From Blastochloris viridis (lineage in GTDB: Bacteria; Pseudomonadota; Alphaproteobacteria; Rhizobiales; Xanthobacteraceae), in assembly GCF_001402875.1 (NCBI RefSeq), contig NZ_CP012946.1:3264001-3328000 (forward strand): a DNA stretch of 64,000 nt. The letters run 5' to 3'. This document shows positions 20,458 to 31,051 of the stretch, in pieces (the stretch's first letter is position 1; each line of letters begins with the position of its first letter). The translations under genes and the position numbers were made by a program. Under the pieces are notes generated by a model, which was not told where the DNA came from, did no database searches, and worked only from the letters and a program-made list of their open reading frames with translations.

Positions 20458-21387
20458 ATGCGTCCGCTCGCCGTCGCCGCCCTTGTCGCCGTGTTCGCGG
20501 GGCCGGCCGCCGCCGCGGGCCCGGTGTTTCCGCCGGGCACCGCCGCCGGCCTGGTGCCGCCCGCCGGCATGACCCAGGTGCCGGGCATCGCCGCCTTCCA
20601 GGACAGCCAGAAGCGGGCGCGCATTCTGATCATCGATCTGCCGCGCGAGGCATATGGCGTGCTGACGCAGGAAATGACCGACGAGTCGCTGACCGCCAAG
20701 GGCCTGACGGAGGTAACGCGCGCGACGTCGACGCTGGCGAACGGCCCGGCGCTGCTGCTGTCGGGGCGGCAGTCGGTGGGGGCGGAGACCGTCAACAAGT
20801 GGATCCTGATCGCGCGCGGCCCGATGAGCGCGGTGATGGCGACGGCCGAGGTGCCGACCGCGAACGGGGAAGCCTATCCGGTGGAGGCGATGCGCGAGGC
20901 GCTGCTGTCACTTGTCTTCAGAACCCCGGCGCCGATCGAACAGCAGGTCGCCGCGCTGCCGTTCCAGGTCGGCGAGCTGGCCGGCTTCAAGCCGGTGCGG
21001 ACGCTGGGCGGCACCACGCTCTATCTTTCGGCCGGCAGCGGCGATGACAATGGCGGCAAGGAGACCCTGATCGTGGTCGGCCGCGCCGGCGGCGTCCCCG
21101 ACAGCGAAAAGATGGACATGTTCGCCCGCCGTCTGGTTGGCGGGATGCCGACCGTCAAGAAGCTGCGGGTCGACCGTTCGGAGCCGCAGCGGGTGCGCGG
21201 CGTGCCGGGCCACGAGATCCGCGCCAGCGGCGTCGATGCGGCCACCGGCAACCCGGTCAAGCTGGTGCAGTGGATCCGGGTCGAGCGCGGCAGCTATGTC
21301 CGCGTCGTCGCGGTGACGCCGGAGGCCGAGTTCGACGCGGTGATGCCGCGCCTGCGCGCGCTGCGCGACGGCATCGAACTCAACTGA
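20458..21387 (+). CDS. Exported protein of unknown function
   Basis: A 309-residue protein with a clear signal peptide (RPLAVAALVAVFAGPAAAAG, cleavage near residue 20). It is a mature periplasmic protein without membrane spans. The middle contains two similar-looking alpha/beta segments and a late NPVKLVQWIRVERGSYVRVVAV stretch. TGAGGAG precedes the ATG. No named family is recognised. It converges on grpE; the gap between them is filled by a 266-base inverted-repeat element. Confidence 0.75.
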   Translation: MRPLAVAALVAVFAGPAAAAGPVFPPGTAAGLVPPAGMTQVPGIAAFQDSQKRARILIIDLPREAYGVLTQEMTDESLTAKGLTEVTRATSTLANGPALLLSGRQSVGAETVNKWILIARGPMSAVMATAEVPTANGEAYPVEAMREALLSLVFRTPAPIEQQVAALPFQVGELAGFKPVRTLGGTTLYLSAGSGDDNGGKETLIVVGRAGGVPDSEKMDMFARRLVGGMPTVKKLRVDRSEPQRVRGVPGHEIRASGVDAATGNPVKLVQWIRVERGSYVRVVAVTPEAEFDAVMPRLRALRDGIELN

Positions 21388-21405
21388 CCCGGATTGGTCT
21401 CAAAG

Positions 21406-21671
21406 GACCGTTTGGAAACTCCGACGGGGCCGCGCCGGAGCCGATTTCGGGCGCTCCGGCAGGAGCCGATCGAAGAGCGTACCGGGGAGTACGGTCGAGA
21501 TCGGCGACGAACCGGGCGCCCGAAAGCGGCCCGGCCCTTCGGGTTGCGGGGCGAACGCCGGTCGCGGCGTCAAAAAGCTCGTAGGTACGCCCCGATATCG
21601 GTCTTGCTTTCCTCCTGGCGTCCGGCAGTTCGCGCCACAACGCGGCCTGCCGTCCGAGTTTCCAAACGGTC
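21406..21671. repeat. 266-base element bounded by 22-base inverted repeats
   Basis: The arms 21406-21427 and 21650-21671 are reverse complements with one mismatch (core ACCGTTTGGAAACTC). They bound 222 bases that can fold further and hold no gene. TCTCA occurs close to both outer sides (21398-21402 and 21672-21676). It fills the gap between the convergent genes at 20458 and grpE. It could be a miniature inverted-repeat element, a structured RNA or a long terminator. Confidence 0.6.
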
Positions 21672-21673
21672 TC

Positions 21674-22306
21674 TCAGCCCCGATCCGAAGGCTCGCTCGG
21701 CGGCGGCGCCTCGGGCGCCACCTTGGGGCCGCCCTTGGCGACGCCGACCAGCGCCGGCCGCAGGATGCGCTCGCCGAGCACGTAGCCGGTCTGCACCACC
21801 TGCACCACGGTGCCGGTCGGCACGTCGGGGTTGGGAATTTCGAACATGGCCTGGTGCAGATTGGGGTCGAACTTGCCGCCGGCCGCCTCCACCCGGCGCA
21901 CGCCGTGCTTCTCCAGCGTCTTGGCCAGTTCGCGCTCGGTGAGTTCGACGCCCTCCACCAAGGTCGTCAACGCGGCATCGCCCGACACCGCATCCGCCGG
22001 CACCGCGGCCAGCGCGCGCTCCATGTTGTCGGCGACGTTGAGCACGTCACGGGCGAACGCGGCGATGGCATAGCTCTTGGCGTCGGCGACCTCGCGCTCG
22101 GTGCGCCGGCGCAGGTTCTCCATCTCGGCCAGGGTGCGCAGCAGCTTGTCGCGCAGGTCGGCCGCCTCCGCGGCCAGGGCCTCCAGGTTCGGCTGGGGTG
22201 CGCTCGCTTGAGTCGCATCCGCCGGGGCCGCGCGGTCCGCCGGCGCGGCGTCCGCGGCGGTCTCGGCAGCCTGCTCGGGATTCAACGGGTGTCCGGACGT
22301 CGTCAT
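21674..22306 (-). CDS. grpE: Nucleotide exchange factor GrpE
   Basis: Releases ADP from DnaK. The 210 residues have a disordered acidic N-terminus (1-45), a long coiled-coil helix (about 50-100; [23 protein letters not shown]) and the C-terminal beta domain with the signature [12 protein letters not shown] followed by [18 protein letters not shown]. The ATG at 22306 has AGGAT upstream. It follows hrcA by 65 bases on the same strand, the common hrcA-grpE heat-shock pair. Confidence 0.96.
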   Translation of the reverse strand: MTTSGHPLNPEQAAETAADAAPADRAAPADATQASAPQPNLEALAAEAADLRDKLLRTLAEMENLRRRTEREVADAKSYAIAAFARDVLNVADNMERALAAVPADAVSGDAALTTLVEGVELTERELAKTLEKHGVRRVEAAGGKFDPNLHQAMFEIPNPDVPTGTVVQVVQTGYVLGERILRPALVGVAKGGPKVAPEAPPPSEPSDRG

Positions 22307-22371
22307 AACGGCGATCCTGTCTCTGAAATTAACCAATTCCCGCCGGGATATCGGCGGAGAATCGTGAAAAA

Positions 22372-23472
22372 TCAAGCCAGCGTCGGGTCCGGCATCGACG
22401 CACCCATCAGCCGGCTGACCACCTTGGCGGTATAGTCGACCATCGGGATGATGCGGGCGTAGTTGAGCCGGGTCGGCCCGATCACGCCGATCACGCCGAC
22501 GATTTGACCCTCGGCGTTGCGGTAGGGCGCGGCGATGGTGGATGACCCCGACAGCGAGAACAGCTTGTTCTCCGAGCCGATGAAGATGCGCACGCCCTCG
22601 GCCACCTCGGCGCGGTTGAGAAGGTCGATCACGCCGCGCTTGGCCTCAAGGTCGTCGAAAAGGCTGCGGATGCGCTCCAGATCCTCCAGCGCCTTAAGGT
22701 TTTCCAACAGGTTGGCCTGTCCACGCACGATCAGCTGGCGCTCGCCCGCCGCGCCGCCGGACCAGGAGGCGAGGCCGGCCTGCACCAGACGCTGCGTCAG
22801 CTGGTCGAGCTCGGCTTGGCCGGCCGCCAGCCCGCTCGCAATGTCGGCGCGGGCTTCGGCCAGGGTGCGGCCGCGGATGCGGGCGGACAGGAAGTTCGAG
22901 GCCTCGACCAGCGCCGACGCCGGCAGGCCGGGCGGCAGCATCACCACCCGGTTTTCGACCTGGCCGTCATCGGCCACCAGCACCAGCAGCGCCTTGGTGG
23001 GGTCGAGCCCGACGAACTCGATGTGCTTGATACGGGTGTCGGACTTGGCCACCAGCACCACGCCGGCGCCGCGCGACAGCCCCGACAGCAGCGTCGAGGC
23101 CTCGGCGAGGATGCCGGCCATGGTGCGGCCCTCGCCGGCCACCTGCGCCTCGATCGAGGAGCGCTCCTCGGCCGAAAGGTCGCCAACCTCGAGCAGGGCA
23201 TCGACGAAGAACCGCAGGCCGGTTTCGGTCGGCAGCCGCCCGGCGGAGATGTGCGGGGCGTAAACCAGGCCGGCGTGTTCGAGGTCGGCCATGACGTTGC
23301 GCACCGAGGCCGGCGACAGCGGGGTCGTGATCAGCCGCGCAATGTTGCGCGAGCCGACCGGCTCGCCGGTGGCAAGGTAGCTCTCGACGATCTGTTTGAA
23401 GATTTCGCGCGAGCGCTGATCGAGCTGCGACAAGGTGGCGTGTGGCACGACGACGGGACGTTCGATCGACAA
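22372..23472 (-). CDS. hrcA: Heat-inducible transcription repressor HrcA
   Basis: Represses class I heat-shock genes by binding CIRCE operators, its folding being helped by GroEL. The 366 residues begin with a winged-helix domain (about 10-95; [20 protein letters not shown]). A GAF-like domain and the late [31 protein letters not shown] signature follow. A TTG at 23472 with GAAGGAG 9 bases upstream gives the usual start; an upstream in-frame ATG (23523) would add 17 residues. No CIRCE site was seen in the window. It is divergent from rph. Confidence 0.95.
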   Translation of the reverse strand: MSIERPVVVPHATLSQLDQRSREIFKQIVESYLATGEPVGSRNIARLITTPLSPASVRNVMADLEHAGLVYAPHISAGRLPTETGLRFFVDALLEVGDLSAEERSSIEAQVAGEGRTMAGILAEASTLLSGLSRGAGVVLVAKSDTRIKHIEFVGLDPTKALLVLVADDGQVENRVVMLPPGLPASALVEASNFLSARIRGRTLAEARADIASGLAAGQAELDQLTQRLVQAGLASWSGGAAGERQLIVRGQANLLENLKALEDLERIRSLFDDLEAKRGVIDLLNRAEVAEGVRIFIGSENKLFSLSGSSTIAAPYRNAEGQIVGVIGVIGPTRLNYARIIPMVDYTAKVVSRLMGASMPDPTLA

Positions 23473-23623
23473 GGGACTGAACTCCTTCGCCCCTAATGTG
23501 TCGTCCGCGGGCGCTCGCCGCAAGGCCGCTGGCGCGGTCGGTGCCTCCGGCGAGCGCCGTGCGCGGTGGCGCAGTCGGAAAATCCTGCTTAGAAGAACAC
23601 GATCTTAGCCCAGGAGTCGTTCC

Positions 23624-24337
23624 ATGCGTCCGTCCCGCCGCGCCCCCGACCAGATGCGCCCGGTGTCCCTTGAGCGCGGCGTTGCGCGTTACGCCGAGGG
23701 CTCCTGCCTGGTGAAGTTCGGCGAAACTCACGTCCTGGTTGCGGCGACGCTTGAGGACAAGATGCCAATGTGGCTGAAAGGCCAGGGCCGCGGCTGGATC
23801 ACCGCCGAATACGGCATGCTGCCCCGAGCCACCCACGAGCGCACCCGGCGCGAGGCCTCGACCGGGCGGCCTTCCGGCCGCACCCAGGAAATCCAGCGTC
23901 TGGTCGGCCGCGCGCTGCGCGCGGTGGTCGACCTGCCTTTGATGGGCGAGCGCCAGATCACCATCGATTGCGACGTGCTGCAGGCCGACGGCGGCACCCG
24001 CACCGCGGCCATCACCGGCGCCTGGGTGGCGCTGCACGACTGCTTCAATTGGATGAAGGCGCGGAGCATGATTTCGCGTATCCCGCTCAAGGACCACGTC
24101 GCCGCGGTGTCGTGCGGTATCCATGACGGCGTGCCGGTGCTCGACCTCGACTATCTTGAGGATTCCAACGCCCACACCGACGCCAATTTCGTGCTGACCG
24201 GCGCCGGCGGCATCGTCGAGATCCAGGGCACCGCCGAGAAGGAGCCTTTCTCCGAGGCCGAATTGCTGGCGCTGATGGCGCTGGCCCGCACCGGGATCGG
24301 CGAACTGGTGGCGTTGCAGAAGCAGGCGGTGGCCTGA
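23624..24337 (+). CDS. rph: Ribonuclease PH
   Basis: Phosphate-dependent 3'-5' exonuclease that trims tRNA 3' ends. The 237 residues start [18 protein letters not shown] and contain [14 protein letters not shown] ([13 protein letters not shown]) and [15 protein letters not shown] motifs. [15 protein letters not shown] carries the catalytic acidic residues. The length is standard. It begins the plus-strand run rph-rdgB-hemW, with rdgB starting 2 bases after its stop. Confidence 0.97.
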   Translation: MRPSRRAPDQMRPVSLERGVARYAEGSCLVKFGETHVLVAATLEDKMPMWLKGQGRGWITAEYGMLPRATHERTRREASTGRPSGRTQEIQRLVGRALRAVVDLPLMGERQITIDCDVLQADGGTRTAAITGAWVALHDCFNWMKARSMISRIPLKDHVAAVSCGIHDGVPVLDLDYLEDSNAHTDANFVLTGAGGIVEIQGTAEKEPFSEAELLALMALARTGIGELVALQKQAVA

Positions 24338-24339
24338 TC

Positions 24340-24990
24340 ATGGGTCATCACCCCGCGCGCCGCTGCGAGGGCCGCCTCGTCGTCGCCACCCACAATGCCG
24401 GCAAGCTGCGCGAGATCGGCGAACTGCTCGCCCCGTTCAAGATCGAGCCGGTCTCGGCGGCCGACCTCGGCCTTGCCGAACCGGCCGAGACCGGCACCAC
24501 CTTTGCCGAGAACGCCCGCATCAAGGCCCAGGCGGCCGCGGTCGCCGCGAACTTGCCGGCTTTGGCCGACGATTCCGGGCTCGCGGTGTGGGCGCTGCAC
24601 GGCGCCCCCGGCGTGTTCTCGGCGCGCTGGGCGGGCGCGGGCAAGGACTTCATGCCGGCGATGGCGAGAATCGAGGCCGAGCTTGCCGCCCGCAACGCGC
24701 TGACGCCGCAGGCGCGCATCGCCCGCTTCGTCGCCGCGCTCTGCCTGGCCTGGCCCGACGGCGAGGTGGTGGCGGTCGAGGGCGCCATCGACGGCGCCAT
24801 CGTGTGGCCGCCGCGCGGCGAACTCGGGTTCGGTTATGATCCGATCTTTCTTCCCGATGGCGAGACGCGGACATTCGGCGAAATGAGCGCCGAGGAAAAG
24901 CACGGCGTCGATTGGACGGCCGGCCGTGGCCTGTCGCACCGTGCCCGCGCCTTCCTGAAACTGGCGGAGGCGTCATTTGTCCGAGAATGA
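24340..24990 (+). CDS. rdgB: dITP/XTP pyrophosphatase (RdgB/HAM1 family)
   Basis: Hydrolyses non-canonical purine NTPs to keep them out of DNA and RNA. The 216 residues carry the N-terminal [13 protein letters not shown] (substrate/phosphate binding), [24 protein letters not shown] in the middle, and [12 protein letters not shown] with SHRARAF at the end. It is packed between rph (2 bases) and hemW (14-base overlap), so translational coupling is likely. Confidence 0.96.
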   Translation: MGHHPARRCEGRLVVATHNAGKLREIGELLAPFKIEPVSAADLGLAEPAETGTTFAENARIKAQAAAVAANLPALADDSGLAVWALHGAPGVFSARWAGAGKDFMPAMARIEAELAARNALTPQARIARFVAALCLAWPDGEVVAVEGAIDGAIVWPPRGELGFGYDPIFLPDGETRTFGEMSAEEKHGVDWTAGRGLSHRARAFLKLAEASFVRE

Positions 24991-26137
24991 TGCAGGTCCG
25001 GGCTTCGGCGTGTATCTGCACTGGCCGTTTTGCCTGGCCAAATGTCCCTATTGCGACTTCAACAGCTTCGTCCGCCACGACGATATCGACGAGGCGCGGT
25101 TCGCCCGCGCCTTCACCCGCGAGATTGCCGCCACCGCCCAGCGCATCGGCCCGCGCACGGTGCGGTCGATTTTCATCGGCGGCGGCACACCCTCGCTGTT
25201 GCAGCCGGCCACGGTGGCGGCGCTGCTCGAAGCGATCGCCGAGCAGTGGTCGTTCGACGACGACATCGAGATCACCATCGAGGCCAACCCGACTTCGGTC
25301 GAGGCGACCCGGTTCCGCGGCTACCGCGACGCTGGCGTCAACCGCGCCTCGCTCGGCGTGCAGGCGCTGAACGACGCCGACCTTAGGGCGCTCGGCCGCA
25401 TGCACACCGCGAAGGAGGCGCTGGCGGCGCTCGAGATCGCCCAGGGCGTGTTCGGGCGGGTGTCGTTCGACCTGATCTACGCCCGGCCGGGCCAGACCCC
25501 GCACCTTTGGCAGCAGGAACTCACCAGCGCGCTCGCGCTCGGCACCGAGCACCTGTCGCTCTACCAGCTCACCATCGAGGAGGGCACGCCGTTCTTCGCC
25601 CTCAATGCGGCCGGCAAGATCGTGCCGCCCGACGCCGACCTTGCCCGCGAACTGTTCGACCTCACCCAGGCGGTGACGCGCGATGCCGGTCTGCCGGCCT
25701 ATGAGGTGTCCAACCACGCCCGGCGAGGGGCGGAGAGCCGGCACAATCTGATCTATTGGCACTCGGGCGAATATGCTGGCATCGGCCCCGGCGCCCACGG
25801 CCGGCTGGCGGTCGGCGGTCGGCGGCGGGCGCTCGCCGCCGAGCGGAACCCCGAGGCCTGGCTTCAGCGGGTCGAGGCCGGTGCGACCGGCACCGTGGTC
25901 GACGACGTGCTGAGCCGGGAGGAGATCGGCGACGAGTTCCTGCTGATGGGGCTCCGGCTCGCCGAGGGCATCGACCTCGGCCGCTATTCGGACATGGCCG
26001 ACCGCCGCATCGATCCGGAGCGAATCGCCCAGCTCATCGAGTTCGGCTTCGTCGAGACTATCGGCGACCGCCGCCTGCGCGTCACCCAGGCGGGGTTTCC
26101 GATCCTCGATGCCGTGGTAGCGGACCTCGCCGCGTAA
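24977..26137 (+). CDS. hemW: HemW, radical SAM haem chaperone family (coproporphyrinogen III oxidase-like)
   Basis: A 386-residue radical SAM protein. The cluster-binding motif [10 protein letters not shown] (Cys-x3-Cys-x2-Cys) lies at about 20-29, followed by [10 protein letters not shown] and the [13 protein letters not shown] segment. It lacks the extra N-terminal features of true HemN, so a HemW role (haem insertion into membrane proteins) is the better call. The start is a TTG with GGAGG just upstream, inside the end of rdgB. Confidence 0.93.
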   Translation: MSENDAGPGFGVYLHWPFCLAKCPYCDFNSFVRHDDIDEARFARAFTREIAATAQRIGPRTVRSIFIGGGTPSLLQPATVAALLEAIAEQWSFDDDIEITIEANPTSVEATRFRGYRDAGVNRASLGVQALNDADLRALGRMHTAKEALAALEIAQGVFGRVSFDLIYARPGQTPHLWQQELTSALALGTEHLSLYQLTIEEGTPFFALNAAGKIVPPDADLARELFDLTQAVTRDAGLPAYEVSNHARRGAESRHNLIYWHSGEYAGIGPGAHGRLAVGGRRRALAAERNPEAWLQRVEAGATGTVVDDVLSREEIGDEFLLMGLRLAEGIDLGRYSDMADRRIDPERIAQLIEFGFVETIGDRRLRVTQAGFPILDAVVADLAA

Positions 26138-26159
26138 GCCGCCCCGCTGCCGGGCGGCT
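26137..26159. terminator. Hairpin between convergent hemW and LpoA-like gene
   Basis: AGCCGCCC pairs with GGGCGGCT around a 7-base loop, filling the 21-base gap between the two stop codons. Its place suggests a shared bidirectional terminator, although no T-run is present. Confidence 0.5.
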
Positions 26160-27364
26160 CAGGTCGTGACGAACGCCTTGGGCGAAGGCGAGATGATGCG
26201 CGAGGTGCCGGCGCCGATCTGGTGCACGGCGAGCCCGCGCTCGCAGGTACCGTCCGACCGGAACCGGAAAATGCCGTCCACCCCCGAGAAGCCGGACGGA
26301 TTGGTCAGCACGCCTTCCGAAAAGCGCTGCGAGCCCTGAGTCTTGACCAGCGCCGCCACCAGCGACACCGCGTCATAGGACAACGACGCCGTCCGCACCG
26401 GCTCGCTGCCGAACTTGGCATGGTAGCGCTGGGCAAAGCCGCGGAAGCCGGCATTGTCCGGAGCGGCGTACCAGGCGCCGTTGAACGCCGCGTCGCGATG
26501 GACGCCGGGATCGTCCCACAGGCCGGTGCCGATCGGCACGGTCTTGGCGGTATCGACCCCGGCCGCCTTGAGCTGGTTGATCACGGCGAGCGCGGCGTCG
26601 CGGTTGTCGGGCAAGAACACGCAGTCGGCCTGCCGCGCCACCGCCGCGACCTGCGCGACCGCACTCTGGGTCTGGCCGGCGTGATAGCGCGCCAAGCCGA
26701 GCACCCGCCCGCCGCTCTGGGCCACCGCCTGCTGGAACTCGGCCTCGACCACCTGGCCGTAGGCATTGTCCGGCAGCAGGGCGACGAACGACTTGCGGCG
26801 CTGCTCCGCCGCATAGCTGACGATGCGGTCGACATCGGAGGCCGGCAGAAAGCTGAGCAGGAACACGCCGCGGGTGGCGACCTGGGCGTCGGTGGAAAAC
26901 GCGATCACCGGCACGCCGCGCTGCCGCGCCACCTGGCCGGCCGGCCGCACCGCCACCGCGAACAGCGGCCCGAGCAGGATCTCGCAGCCCTCGGCCAGCG
27001 CCTGCTCGGCCGAGCTCTGGCCGCCCTGGGCGGAACCGCCGTCATCCTTGACGATGAGCGAGATATCGGGGGCGTTGAACTCGGCCAGCGCCAACTCGGC
27101 GGCGTTGCGCAGCGATTGCGCCGCTGCGCCGGCATTGCCGCTGGCCGTCAGCGGCAGGATCAGGCCGACGCGAACCGAGCCGCTGCCGATCGCGGTCGAC
27201 GCCGGCTTGGCCTCCGGCGGCGGCGCCGGCGCGTCGCTGAACACGGTGCTGCTCTGGCACGCCCCGAGCGAAGCGGCGAGGCCGAGGGTTGCGCCAGCGC
27301 CCGCCAACTGCAGCGCGCCGCGGCGCGAGACCTGCCTTTGCTTGGCACGGGTCGCGATGCACAT
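26159..27364 (-). CDS. LpoA/LppC-like penicillin-binding protein activator, lipoprotein
   Basis: A 401-residue protein with a Leu/Ile/Val-binding-type periplasmic fold (about 65-390; VGLILPLTASGNAG, LLGPLFAVAV, PVIAFSTD). The N-terminus VSRRGALQLAG...LAASLGACQ combines a Tat-like twin-arginine signal with a lipobox (Cys near 36), so it should be a lipoprotein. Divergent rsmI and yraN match the E. coli order yraL-lpoA-yraN, which supports the LpoA-like call over a plain amino-acid transporter subunit. LpoA activates PBP1A; that function here is inferred. Confidence 0.82.
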   Translation of the reverse strand: MCIATRAKQRQVSRRGALQLAGAGATLGLAASLGACQSSTVFSDAPAPPPEAKPASTAIGSGSVRVGLILPLTASGNAGAAAQSLRNAAELALAEFNAPDISLIVKDDGGSAQGGQSSAEQALAEGCEILLGPLFAVAVRPAGQVARQRGVPVIAFSTDAQVATRGVFLLSFLPASDVDRIVSYAAEQRRKSFVALLPDNAYGQVVEAEFQQAVAQSGGRVLGLARYHAGQTQSAVAQVAAVARQADCVFLPDNRDAALAVINQLKAAGVDTAKTVPIGTGLWDDPGVHRDAAFNGAWYAAPDNAGFRGFAQRYHAKFGSEPVRTASLSYDAVSLVAALVKTQGSQRFSEGVLTNPSGFSGVDGIFRFRSDGTCERGLAVHQIGAGTSRIISPSPKAFVTT

Positions 27365-27465
27365 TCCCTTGCTCCGCGTTGGTGGCGCCGACGGTTAAGC
27401 GTGCGATCACCACGGAATTCTGTCAAAACGACGGTTACGTCCCATCCGTAAAGGGGGCGTCGGCT

Positions 27466-28384
<919 letters not shown>

Positions 28385-28392
<8 letters not shown>

Positions 28393-28930
28393 GCGCAAGC
28401 GGCCGTCCCCAGTCACCCCCGCCCGCACCCTGGTGAAGCCCGGCGACATCAAGGCGCAGCTCACGGCCGACCAAGCGGTGGCCTCCGGCGGCCGCCGGCT
28501 GGTCGGCCCCGGCGAGGTTGGCAAGCCCGACGCCGGTCGGCGCGAGAGCTCCGCGCCGGGCGAGCCGGCGCCGGCTAGGCTGGCCGCGCACGGCTTCGGC
28601 CTGTCGGCCGAAAGCGTCGCGGCGGCGCTGCTGGTCGGCAAGGGCTACCGCATCCTGGCGCGGCGCTGGCGCTCGCCGTTTGGCGAGATCGACATCGTCG
28701 CGCGCAACCGCTCGACCGTGATCTTCGTCGAGGTCAAGGGGCGCGGCGCGCTGGATGATGCCGCCTATGCGGTTACGCCGCGCCAGCGCCGCCGCATCAT
28801 TGACGCCGCCTCGGCCTGGCTGGCGGCGCGGCCGGATCTCAACGGGCTCGACGTGCGGTTCGACGTGGTGCTGGTGGCACCGCGCTCGCTGCCGCGGCAC
28901 ATCCCCGCCGCATTCGATATCGATGGATAA
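28385..28930 (+). CDS. yraN: YraN family protein (UPF0102), with N-terminal extension
   Basis: A 181-residue protein. The nuclease-like YraN domain occupies about 65-180 with [21 protein letters not shown], a PD-(D/E)xK-type core. The first 60 residues are a charged, proline-rich extension not usual in the family (typical length about 120). An alternative later start cannot be excluded, but the ATG at 28385 overlaps rsmI as expected for a coupled gene. The function of YraN is not established. Confidence 0.87.
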
Positions 28931-28934
28931 AGCC

Positions 28935-29876
28935 ATGACTCTTCGCGTTGCCGTGCAGATGGACCCGATCGAGCGGATCAACATCCGCGGCGATTCCACG
29001 TTTGCGCTGCTGCTGGAGGCGCAGGCCCGCGGCCATGCGCTCGGCTACTATACGCCCGACCGGCTGGCGATGGCGGGCGGCAAGGTGTTCGCCGCGGTCC
29101 AGCCGCTCGCCGTCAAGGATGTCCAGGGCGAGCATTTCACGCTGGGTACGGCCGAGCGCGTCGATCTTTCGACCTTCGACGTCATCCTGATGCGGCAGGA
29201 CCCGCCGTTCGACCTTGCTTACATCAGCTCAACCCATTTCCTCGAGCGCATCCACCCCAAAACGCTGGTGGTCAACGATCCGGCGGCCGTGCGCAACGCG
29301 CCCGAGAAGCTGTTCGTCACCGAGTTTCCCGAGCTGATGCCGCCGACCCTGATCAGCCGCGATCGCGACGAGATCCAGGCGTTCCGCGCCCGGCACGGCG
29401 ACGTGGTGATGAAGCCGCTCTACGGCCACGGCGGCGCGGCGGTGTTCCGGCTCCATGCGCAGGACGCCAATTTCGGCTCGTTCTTCGACCTGTTCTCGGC
29501 CACCTTCCGCGAGCCGTGGGTGACGCAAGCGTTCCTGCCCAAGGTGGCCGAGGGCGACAAGCGCATCATCCTGATCGACGGCGAGGCGGCGGGCGCGGTC
29601 AACCGGGTGCCGCAGGTCGACGACATCCGCTCCAACATGGTGCGCGGTGGCGCCGCGGTGGCGACCGACCTCACCCCGCGCGAGCGCGAGATCTGCGCAA
29701 CCATCGGCCCGGCGCTGAAAGCGCGCGGCCTCATCGTGGTCGGCATCGACGTGATCGACGGCTATCTCACTGAAATCAACGTCACGTCGCCGACTGGCAT
29801 CCGCGCCATCAAGGCGCTTGGCGGGCCCGATCTCGCCGCTGGGGCTTGGGATGCGATCGAGGCAAAGCGGCGCTGA
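28935..29876 (+). CDS. gshB: Glutathione synthetase
   Basis: Joins gamma-glutamylcysteine and glycine with ATP. The 313 residues of the ATP-grasp family begin [16 protein letters not shown]. They contain [48 protein letters not shown] and [12 protein letters not shown]. The ATG at 28935 matches the usual N-terminus; one codon group upstream (28923) is another candidate. It follows yraN directly, completing rsmI-yraN-gshB. Confidence 0.97.
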   Translation: MTLRVAVQMDPIERINIRGDSTFALLLEAQARGHALGYYTPDRLAMAGGKVFAAVQPLAVKDVQGEHFTLGTAERVDLSTFDVILMRQDPPFDLAYISSTHFLERIHPKTLVVNDPAAVRNAPEKLFVTEFPELMPPTLISRDRDEIQAFRARHGDVVMKPLYGHGGAAVFRLHAQDANFGSFFDLFSATFREPWVTQAFLPKVAEGDKRIILIDGEAAGAVNRVPQVDDIRSNMVRGGAAVATDLTPREREICATIGPALKARGLIVVGIDVIDGYLTEINVTSPTGIRAIKALGGPDLAAGAWDAIEAKRR

Positions 29877-30033
29877 GCGCCCGCCTTCGCAGGGCGATTT
29901 GCCGGTTGCCACCGGCCACACGAGCCGGGGACTCTACCCGAACGCGGACGGTTCAAGTTACAAGGGGTGCCCGCGCCGAGGAGGCTGAAATACCCCTCAC
30001 CGGGCTCGGATTTCGCTTCGCTGATCCTCGCCA

Positions 30034-30056
30034 CCCTCTCCCGCAAGGGGAGAGGG
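30034..30056. repeat. Hairpin of a common intergenic repeat (family C)
   Basis: CCCTCTCCC pairs with GGGAGAGGG around a 5-base loop. The surrounding stretch (about 29993-30060, with GGATTTCGCTTCGCTGA) looks like the 'ctctcccgcaaggggagaggg' intergenic repeats widespread in this order. It may stabilise the gshB transcript end; there is no T-run. Confidence 0.5.
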
Positions 30057-30110
30057 AAAAGACGCGGCCCTGGCCAACGGCGATTCCGAACTGATCAACC
30101 AGGAACCGTA

Positions 30111-30698
30111 TCAGAAGCGGTAGTTGAAGCCGACCCGCAGCATGTCGACGGCGCTCTTGTCGAGATTGGGCTGCGATGCCCCGCCGACGTCGCGGAAGCT
30201 GCCGAAATCGAGCCGCAGGAATTCGATCCGGGCCGACAGGTTGGTCGTGAACGACCGCTCGGCGCCGCCGCCCACCACCCAGCCGGCCCGCGTCTTGCCG
30301 GCGGCCGCGTCGCTGGCCTCGATCGCGGAATCCTCGATCGCGACACCGCCGGTGCCGTAGAGCAGCACCCCGCCCAGGGTATGGCCGGCGCGGCCGCGCA
30401 CGGTGCCCCAACCGCCGCCGAACTCGCCGCGATAGGTCTGGCCGTCCCAGATGTTGTGGTCGATGCCGGCGTGGGCGAAATAGGAATCGCCCTCGATGCC
30501 AAGGAGGAGGGCGCCGAACTGGAAATCATAGCCGGCGCTGCTGCCGCCCTGGAACGTCCACCCGGTCGGCTTCGTCACCATCTCCGGCGCCGACGCCTCG
30601 CTCGCCTCGGCAGGCGGGCGTTCCTGCACCTCGATGGCGAATCCAACGTCCATCGCTGCGACCAGGATCAAGGCCGCTGCGAACCCCGCTCTAATCAT
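30111..30698 (-). CDS. Outer-membrane beta-barrel protein (Omp25/RopB-like)
   Basis: A 195-residue protein. The signal peptide (about 1-21) is followed by a mature small beta-barrel with alternating aromatic/glycine strands: TGWTFQGGSSAGYDFQFGALLLGIEG, RGRAGHTLGGVLLYGTGG, and AGWVVGGGAERSFTTNLSARIEF. It ends in the outer-membrane insertion signal VGFNYRF. These fit the OmpA-like/Omp25 porin-family barrels common in Hyphomicrobiales. It converges on gshB. Confidence 0.88.
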   Translation of the reverse strand: MIRAGFAAALILVAAMDVGFAIEVQERPPAEASEASAPEMVTKPTGWTFQGGSSAGYDFQFGALLLGIEGDSYFAHAGIDHNIWDGQTYRGEFGGGWGTVRGRAGHTLGGVLLYGTGGVAIEDSAIEASDAAAGKTRAGWVVGGGAERSFTTNLSARIEFLRLDFGSFRDVGGASQPNLDKSAVDMLRVGFNYRF

Positions 30699-31051
30699 AC
30701 CGGCACACCCCCTCTTCCGTCGAGTTTTCGCGCTTGGTGCGGGTTCAACGATGCCGTGAGGGCGGAACTGCGAATTGGCAACAGCGCCAAGTTGAATTTA
30801 TTACGACGATTCGCGGCCATCGTCAGTGCGCAAATCCCTTAGACACTCTGAGGTTTCGGTTAGCGACTGGATAGTGCTCGGCAAATCCGCCGGTTTCAAG
30901 CCCCTAGACCGTATCGCCCGCCGCTGCTGGACTTTGCGGAAACTCATTATTAACCGCGATGCCGCGGCGGGTGCCAGCCGCTGCGGCGGCGGTGATTGTT
31001 GCCTCCCGGCTCGGCCGCACGCTACCTTGCATAGCAGATGCGGGGGCGGGC
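30699..31051. other. Gene-free stretch between divergent omp and comM-type gene
   Basis: A 353-base promoter region for both genes. It contains AT-rich patches (30785-30810 and 30942-30956) but no unambiguous promoter, repeat or gene. Confidence 0.35.
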
